From Mitsuaria chitosanitabida ATCC BAA-476 = NBRC 102408 (lineage in GTDB: Bacteria; Pseudomonadota; Gammaproteobacteria; Burkholderiales; Burkholderiaceae_C), in the NCBI RefSeq assembly GCF_001598255.1, contig NZ_BCYP01000016.1, forward strand, positions 1 to 64,000: a DNA stretch of 64,000 bases. The letters are read 5' to 3'. Below are positions 61,634 to 64,000 of this stretch, in pieces (the stretch's first letter is position 1; every line of letters begins with the position of its first letter). The notes below the pieces were generated by a model that was given only the letters and a program-made list of their open reading frames with translations, was not told the origin of the DNA and searched no databases. The position numbers and the translations under genes were made by a program.

Positions 61634-62584
61634 TCAGAAGCTGATGCGGGCCCAGGGCAGCTCATCGTTCCCCGGGTCGTACTCGATGTACGCCGTCACC
61701 GGTGATGCGCCCAGGAAGTAGGCCACGCCTGCGTTCGGGATGATCTCCGAGGCATGGAAGTTGGACTTGAGCTCGACGAAGCCGTCCGGCGTCAGCTCGA
61801 CGCAGCCCTGGTCGCGTGCCGCCAGCAGGATGCGCCCGCCGATCACGCCGACGTCCAGGAACTGCCGTCGGTCGTCCTGACCGAGTACCACCCAGCCTGA
61901 ACGCGTGCCCTGCAGCACCCGCCCCCCCATGCTGCTGACCAGCACGCTGCCGTCACCGGTGGCGCAGCATCCCGTGAAGGTATCGCTCGGTGACACCCCC
62001 TCCGGCGCGGCGACAGGCGACCATGCGCGACCATCGAAATGAAGCAGTGTTCCCCTCTCGCCGACCGCATACACATCGGTCGGCCCGGTTCCACCGAAGG
62101 CCCGGATTTCCCCAGCCGCCGCGAAGGCGATGCGCCACGACCGGCCATCCCAGTGATAGATCAGACCGCCCGACGCGGCGACATGGACGTCGTCATCCGC
62201 GGTTCCCCACAACGTGCCCAGTGTCGGCCGACCGCCCGCCTCCCGCGGCGGCGGCAAGGTGGTGCTGGTGAAAGGCATGCCGGGCAACAGGGACTCGATG
62301 TCCAGTCCGGGCTGGTTCGGCGCCGGCCAGTTCACCGCCGCGCTGGTGTGGACGTGCCCGTTCTCGCTGGCCACCCACAGCGCTCCGCTGGGCGAGGCCC
62401 ACAGCCGACGCAAGGCGTCATTGCTGTTGAGGATGGGGACGAGGTCCGGCGCACGAGACGCGTCGGTCCGGTACACCTGCCCGGTGCCGTTGCCGGCATC
62501 GCCTTCCTCGTAATCGACGAAGAGGAGAAAGAGAGCGCCGCGCACCGGCGCGACGCTGACGATTTCGGAGATCTGCTCTGCCAT
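61634..62584 (-). CDS. Beta-propeller-like protein B (paralogue of A)
   Basis: 316 residues from ATG 62584. Same blade pattern as A: LRRLWASPSGALWVASENGHVH, LWGTADDDVHVAASGGLIYHWDG, DVYAVGERGTLLHFDGRAWS and LLAARDQGCVELTPDGFVELKSNF. It starts 41 bp after the candidate effector stop, the position usually held by an immunity gene. No signal peptide. The two copies bracket the DUF3396-like gene, suggesting duplication with the cassette. Confidence 0.7.
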   Translation of the reverse strand: MAEQISEIVSVAPVRGALFLLFVDYEEGDAGNGTGQVYRTDASRAPDLVPILNSNDALRRLWASPSGALWVASENGHVHTSAAVNWPAPNQPGLDIESLLPGMPFTSTTLPPPREAGGRPTLGTLWGTADDDVHVAASGGLIYHWDGRSWRIAFAAAGEIRAFGGTGPTDVYAVGERGTLLHFDGRAWSPVAAPEGVSPSDTFTGCCATGDGSVLVSSMGGRVLQGTRSGWVVLGQDDRRQFLDVGVIGGRILLAARDQGCVELTPDGFVELKSNFHASEIIPNAGVAYFLGASPVTAYIEYDPGNDELPWARISF

Positions 62585-62625
62585 GTCTGATGTGTTCCTG
62601 ATCGTTTGTCGGTGACGCGACGGGC

Positions 62626-63237
62626 TCAGAAGCCGCCGGCACTGCCGGAACCGCCGCGCATCGGCTTCTTGGGCGGCAAGCCCTGGGCCTGGCCGTTGCG
62701 CAACGGGGTGCTCTGGGCGACCTTGCCCTGGTAGGACGCATCGACCTTCTGTCGGATGCATTTTGCTGCGGCAGCGGACAAGGCGCTCTTGTCCAGTTCC
62801 TTCGCATCGTCGGTGACCTTCCGGTCCTCCAGCACCTTCTTGGCCTCGGGCTCGTACTGATCCATCCATTCCTTGAGCGTCGCGTTCTTCTTCGAGGCCT
62901 CGTTGGCCTGACTGAATTCACGCATCGCCTTGGTCAGCCTCTGGTGCTCCGTATCAAGGCTTTGCCCATCCTCGACGATCCAGGTCATCGCCTTGTCGGT
63001 GTCGTAGTTGGTGCAGCCATCGATGCGAGGACCATCCCGTCCCTTGACATGCATGTTGGAGCATGGCGGAACATGCTCAGCCTGCCATTCACGGGTGCTC
63101 CCCATGTCCTCGTGGGGGCCCATCCGAATCGGCGGGTCAAAGCACGCGAAGATCGTCGCGCAATCGGCATCGCTGATCGCGCCCCCTCCTCCCGCGAGCA
63201 CCACCTTCAACTGAACCATCGCCGCGCTGGTACCCAT
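62626..63237 (-). CDS. Candidate T6SS effector (unknown toxin domain)
   Basis: 203 residues. Starts 4 bp after the PAAR-like gene stop. No signal peptide. N-terminal 45 residues are Gly-rich and have two cysteines (ISDADCATIFACFDPP). The centre has WQAEHVPPCSNMHVKGRDG, then YDTDKAMTWIVEDG and LDTEHQRLTKAMREFSQANE. Histidine/Glu/Cys spacing (EHxPPC...TEH) recalls nuclease-type toxin domains, but I cannot assign a family. The C-terminus is Lys/Ala-rich with a GGSGSAGGF tail. A position directly after a PAAR gene and before putative immunity genes supports effector status. Confidence 0.55.
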   Translation of the reverse strand: MGTSAAMVQLKVVLAGGGGAISDADCATIFACFDPPIRMGPHEDMGSTREWQAEHVPPCSNMHVKGRDGPRIDGCTNYDTDKAMTWIVEDGQSLDTEHQRLTKAMREFSQANEASKKNATLKEWMDQYEPEAKKVLEDRKVTDDAKELDKSALSAAAAKCIRQKVDASYQGKVAQSTPLRNGQAQGLPPKKPMRGGSGSAGGF

Positions 63238-63241
63238 GGCC

Positions 63242-63613
63242 TCACATCTGGTTGCCCATGCCGGAGCTGCCGGTGTAGACCACCGATTCGCCCTCGAACT
63301 GGACGTTGGGACTGCCGTCGATGATGAAGGCGGTCGAGCCCGTCTTGTGACTGACGACCTCCTTCTGCGAGCCCGGCTCGTTGCCCACGCAATCGTGGAC
63401 CACCGCCTGGACGTGGAAGCTCGGCTTGCCGCCGATCTTGACCCCGCGGGTGTCGCCGTCCAGCTCCCCCGAGCCAGCCGGCGTCATGATCGGATACGGG
63501 ATGGGCACGGGGCTCGGCGCCGCCGGCGTCAGGCAGACGCTGGGATTCATGTAGACGATCTTGTGCCCGGTCGCTTCCCCGGCCGTGTCCCGGTTGTTGG
63601 CGATGACGCTCAC
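63242..63613 (-). CDS. PAAR-like DUF4150 spike-tip protein
   Basis: 123 residues from GTG 63613, overlapping the previous stop by four bases. DUF4150 pattern: SVIANNRDTAGEATGHKIVYM, then CLTPAAPSPVPIPYPIMTP, GGKPSFHVQAVVHDCVGNEPG, and SHKTGSTAFIIDGSPNVQFEGE. The PAAR-like cone caps the VgrG spike and carries effectors. It is a stand-alone tip, with the likely cargo encoded next. Histidines and cysteine (FHVQAVVHDC) are in the metal-binding positions. Confidence 0.88.
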   Translation of the reverse strand: MSVIANNRDTAGEATGHKIVYMNPSVCLTPAAPSPVPIPYPIMTPAGSGELDGDTRGVKIGGKPSFHVQAVVHDCVGNEPGSQKEVVSHKTGSTAFIIDGSPNVQFEGESVVYTGSSGMGNQM

Positions 63614-64000
63614 GCCGGCTCCTTCCGTTCGTGTCGATGCGCCGCGCGCGCCGCGGCGTCCGGCTCCCGGGCCGCCAGCAGCAGCGCGCCGCGCGCGCCG
63701 TCGTCCGAGCCCGCCGCCAGCACCGCCAGCCCGTCGCGCGCCACGCCGTGCGCCCAGTCCTGCAGCACCAGCGCCGCCATCAGCGGCAGCGCCGCCGCGC
63801 CCACGTCCCCCAGCGCCTTGAGCGGCATGCGCAGGTCCGTCGCCGGATCCAGCACGTCGCCGAAGCGGGCGATGATGTTCTGCACCTCGCGCGTGGCGTG
63901 CTTCTCGTGCGACGCGTCCAGCGTCCACACCGCGCAGCGCCGCCCCGCCGCCCGCAGCGGCTCCACCGCGGAGGCCAGCGCCTGCGCGAAGCCGTCCGAG
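63610..64000 (-). CDS. Beta-ketoacyl-synthase-like protein, partial
   Basis: About 130 codons in frame to the window edge; the start lies outside. The C-terminal pattern HEKHATREVQNIIARFGDVLDPATDL and LKALGDVGAAALPLMAALVLQDWAHG resembles FabF-like beta-ketoacyl synthase folds that accompany DUF4150/DUF2169 proteins in T6SS effector clusters. Ends ARAAHRHERKEPA. It overlaps the PAAR gene start. Without the N-terminal part no catalytic residues can be checked. Confidence 0.6.
   Translation of the reverse strand, partial: SDGFAQALASAVEPLRAAGRRCAVWTLDASHEKHATREVQNIIARFGDVLDPATDLRMPLKALGDVGAAALPLMAALVLQDWAHGVARDGLAVLAAGSDDGARGALLLAAREPDAAARAAHRHERKEPA

Overview
The window is GC-rich DNA from a Gram-negative bacterium, most likely a betaproteobacterium of the order Burkholderiales (a Roseateles/Mitsuaria-like genome would fit). 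The evidence is the very high third-position GC, a Bug-type tricarboxylate binding protein, a betaproteobacterial trimeric-type porin, FecI/FecR/TonB-receptor iron signalling and a PpkA/PppA/Fha-controlled type VI secretion system (T6SS). Genus is inference only. No rRNA, tRNA, CRISPR array or transposase gene was found.

Layout. (1) 1-10400: a run of minus-strand genes for solute uptake: TctD/TctE-like two-component system, Bug-type binding protein, porin, and an FbpABC-like ABC importer (binding protein, fused double permease, ATPase), followed by a DUF4198 protein. (2) 10718-13633: a bestrophin-like channel, a lone AAA-type ATPase with a strong terminator, and a small secreted protein. (3) 14006-24552: an iron and redox locus. 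A plus-strand operon encodes a diheme cytochrome c peroxidase-like lipoprotein, a porin-like protein, an FMN-binding protein and ApbE. It faces minus-strand genes for a PepSY membrane protein, a ThuA-like protein, a TonB-dependent receptor with STN domain, FecR and FecI. Two near-identical Fur-box-like palindromes mark the two promoters. (4) 24905-30336: Ohr/OsmC and a sulfur module (paired YeeE/YedE proteins and an ETHE1-like persulfide dioxygenase). The module is split by an AT-richer, effector-like gene of unknown function and a glycine-zipper lipoprotein. (5) 30489-33788: an AmpG-like MFS transporter under a LacI-type palindrome, and a chemoreceptor.

(6) 33938-45977: part of a T6SS cluster: tssJ-tssK-tssL-tssM-tagF on the plus strand, pppA and an FHA gene (tagH) on the minus strand, and a LysM/TPR lipoprotein. 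(7) 46162-50738: an acyltransferase, several unrecognised small genes with less GC-rich composition, and a 2OG-Fe(II) oxygenase. (8) 51043-54684: a large type Va autotransporter. (9) 54768-64000: a second T6SS-linked block on the minus strand. It holds the PpkA kinase with a LysM/NodB deacetylase and a TPR lipoprotein, then an effector cassette: beta-ketoacyl-synthase-like fragment, PAAR-like DUF4150 protein, a 203-residue candidate effector, and two paralogous beta-propeller-like proteins flanking a DUF3396/TsiV-like immunity candidate.

The T6SS genes supply membrane complex and baseplate parts plus threonine-phosphorylation control. Sheath, tube, spike and ClpV genes are not in this window. 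Interspersed inverted repeats (nine copies, mostly in pairs) lie between genes, and in one case inside the 5' part of the deacetylase reading frame. An identical 16-base sequence lies at similar distances upstream of tagH and ppkA.
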